A stretch of DNA of 6,530 nucleotides from assembly GCA_002369295.1 (NCBI GenBank), contig DFDR01000044.1:1-6530 (forward strand), given 5' to 3'. Both the position numbers and the translations under genes were made by a program. The notes beneath the pieces are model-generated. The model made no database searches and had not been told where the DNA came from. It was given only the letters and a program-made list of their open reading frames with translations. Of the stretch, positions 5,712 through 6,530 are shown in pieces. Numbering within the stretch: the stretch's first letter is position 1; every line of letters begins with the position of its first letter. The DNA comes from Desulfovibrionaceae bacterium UBA3823 (lineage in GTDB: Bacteria > Desulfobacterota > Desulfovibrionia > Desulfovibrionales > Desulfovibrionaceae).

Positions 5712-6248
5712 GTGAGGAAATTGCTTCTCGCCTGCCTGCTGGCGCTGGCCTGCCCTGGCTTGGCCTGCGCCGACAACGACAAGATCGATCCCGCGACCTA
5801 CGTCTGCGCGGAGCTGGTTTCCGAGCCCGGCATCATGAAGGGCGAGCCCCCGCTCTTTCAGGCGCTGCAGATCGACGGCTACGTGGCCGCCGAGCTGAAG
5901 ATGGACGTGGCTTCCCCAGACACCGTGCAGGTCATGATGCAGCAGACCTTCATGTGGTGCCAGAAGCGCCCCGACGTGCCCGTGATCAACCCGTGGCGCG
6001 AGGCGCGCAAGACCGGCCCCGTGCCCGAAGGGCACTGGAACGCCCACACCTCCACCTGCCGCGACTACGCGCTCAATCCCGACGATGCCAGCGGCTTCAT
6101 CATCTGGCTCGACGGCTACAACCGCAAGTTCAGGAACACGGCGAAGAGCGTGCTGAACTCGGATGCCGATCTGCAGGAGTTTATCGACGCCTGCACCATC
6201 AGCCCTAGCCGCACGATGCTCGACGTCTTGAACGAGCACGCCAAGTAG
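5712..6248 (+). CDS. Exported protein with two tandem HdeA-like modules
   Basis: A 178-residue product with a signal peptide: MRK, then the hydrophobic run LLLACLLALACPGLACA, with a likely signal peptidase I cut after A-C-A at residue 20. The lipoprotein alternatives (C14, C19) fit the lipobox poorly. The mature part appears to be two copies of one module: C32, D55-G56-Y57, C83-x3-Pro, then C116, D134-G135-Y136, C161-x3-Pro. The DGY-to-Cys distances are 28 and 27 residues, and the second copy reads FIIWLDGY. This cysteine pair with a central (W)xDGY resembles the periplasmic acid-stress chaperones HdeA/HdeB, which are about 90 residues with one disulfide. The GTG start at 5712 is chosen because AAGGAGG lies 6 nt upstream. 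It follows ppiB by 48 nt on the same strand and is probably co-transcribed, with a hairpin between them. Family placement is by motif only; an acid-chaperone function is inference. Confidence 0.82.
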   Translation: MRKLLLACLLALACPGLACADNDKIDPATYVCAELVSEPGIMKGEPPLFQALQIDGYVAAELKMDVASPDTVQVMMQQTFMWCQKRPDVPVINPWREARKTGPVPEGHWNAHTSTCRDYALNPDDASGFIIWLDGYNRKFRNTAKSVLNSDADLQEFIDACTISPSRTMLDVLNEHAK

Positions 6249-6251
6249 GCT

Positions 6252-6266
6252 GTCTGCCAGGCAGAC
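6252..6266. repeat. 15-nt palindrome after the HdeA-like gene
   Basis: GTCTGCCAGGCAGAC is a perfect inverted repeat centred on 6259, starting 3 nt after the stop codon at 6246-6248. As RNA it could fold with five to six pairs and a tiny loop. It may be part of the 3' end structure or a protein-binding site. Confidence 0.45.
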
Positions 6267-6271
6267 TTCAT

Positions 6272-6318
6272 GCGCGCCGCGCAGGTCCGGAGGGGCTTTC
6301 GCGGCGCGCTTTCGCTTT
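6272..6318 (+). terminator. Probable terminator of the ppiB/HdeA-like unit
   Basis: GCGCGCCGCG (6272-6281) pairs perfectly with CGCGGCGCGC (6300-6309), a 10-bp all-GC stem around an 18-nt loop. A modest T-rich run (TTTCGCTTT, 6310-6318) follows. The T-tract is interrupted and the loop is long, so it is weaker than a textbook intrinsic terminator, but its position 23 nt after the last stop fits. Confidence 0.5.
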
Positions 6319-6530
6319 GGCCTTCCACAGCGCGGCGGCGCAGGGCGCAGCGGGACTGGCAGGAGGACGCGAGCCACGGGCGCATGGCGATGCCGGGGCG
6401 GTCTCCCCTCTCCCTGCACGGAGGGCGCGCTCTCTGCACTCTGGCCGAGCACGAGGCCATGGGCCAGGCCTGCTGCGAAGCCGGCATGCTCCTCCGGCCA
6501 GGCCTGCCGGCTGCACGGCTAGACTGCTAG
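6310..6530. other. GC-rich stretch with no supported gene
   Basis: About 220 bases with no gene I can support. Open frames exist on both strands (plus 6270-6530, minus 6268-6516), but they lack ribosome binding sites and read as Arg/Ala/Pro-rich sequence typical of GC-rich noncoding DNA. The right end contains the 12-nt direct repeat GGCCAGGCCTGC at 6462-6473 and 6496-6507. The second copy overlaps a palindromic segment CCGGCCAGGCCTGCCGG, which could belong to a terminator or regulatory site of a gene beyond the window. Confidence 0.4.

Noticed and set aside
5712..5771. Lipoprotein signal in the HdeA-like protein
   Set aside because: Cysteines 8, 14 and 19 fall near the signal peptide, but none has a good lipobox at a proper distance; an A-C-A signal peptidase I site fits better.
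5058..6452. 464-codon open frame on the minus strand opposite ppiB and the HdeA-like gene
   Set aside because: It is antisense to two well-supported genes with good ribosome binding sites; its composition follows from the GC-rich codons of those genes, and no family motif is visible.
6270..6530. 86-codon open frame on the plus strand, and an opposing 82-codon frame at 6268-6516
   Set aside because: The plus frame starts inside the probable terminator stem and neither has a Shine-Dalgarno sequence or recognisable motif; both are Arg/Ala/Pro-rich as expected by chance in GC-rich DNA.

Overview
The window looks like a piece of a GC-rich chromosome, probably from a sulfate-reducing deltaproteobacterium of the Desulfovibrio type. 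This placement is an inference from the style of the NusA, YlxR and IF2 proteins and from the rimP-nusA-ylxR-infB gene order, not from a database search. There are no mobile elements, CRISPR arrays, rRNAs or tRNAs that I can see.

Left half, minus strand (transcribed right to left): rimP (3642-2968), nusA (2963-1620), ylxR (1642-1403) and the first 468 codons of infB (1406-1, cut by the window edge inside the GTPase P-loop). These form a very tight operon: a 4-nt gap between rimP and nusA, a 23-nt overlap of nusA and ylxR, and an ATGA overlap of ylxR and infB. The operon links 30S ribosome maturation (RimP), transcription pausing/antitermination (NusA), a small RNA-binding-type protein (YlxR) and translation initiation (IF2). 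Ahead of rimP lie a TTGACA-containing promoter candidate and a strong intrinsic-terminator hairpin with eight T residues, placed between that promoter and the rimP ribosome binding site. It may be a transcription attenuator for the operon, the terminator of mutY, or both.

Centre, minus strand: mutY (4996-3848), an A/G-mismatch adenine DNA glycosylase. Its C-terminal domain carries a complete Nudix hydrolase signature, and its iron-sulfur cysteines are spaced C-x5-C-x2-C-x5-C, one residue short of the usual first spacing.

Right half, plus strand: ppiB (5151-5663), a cytoplasmic cyclophilin-type peptidyl-prolyl isomerase, followed after a perfect 8-bp hairpin by an exported protein (5712-6248) that appears to consist of two HdeA-like, disulfide-bearing modules. 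mutY and ppiB diverge from a 154-bp intergenic region whose two best promoter candidates share the same -35 bases on opposite strands. After the exported protein there is a GC-rich 10-bp hairpin, and then about 220 bases with no gene I can support.

The core genes are ordinary housekeeping genes. The points most worth a second look are the duplicated HdeA-like protein, the Nudix-competent-looking MutY, the rimP leader hairpin and the overlapping divergent promoters.
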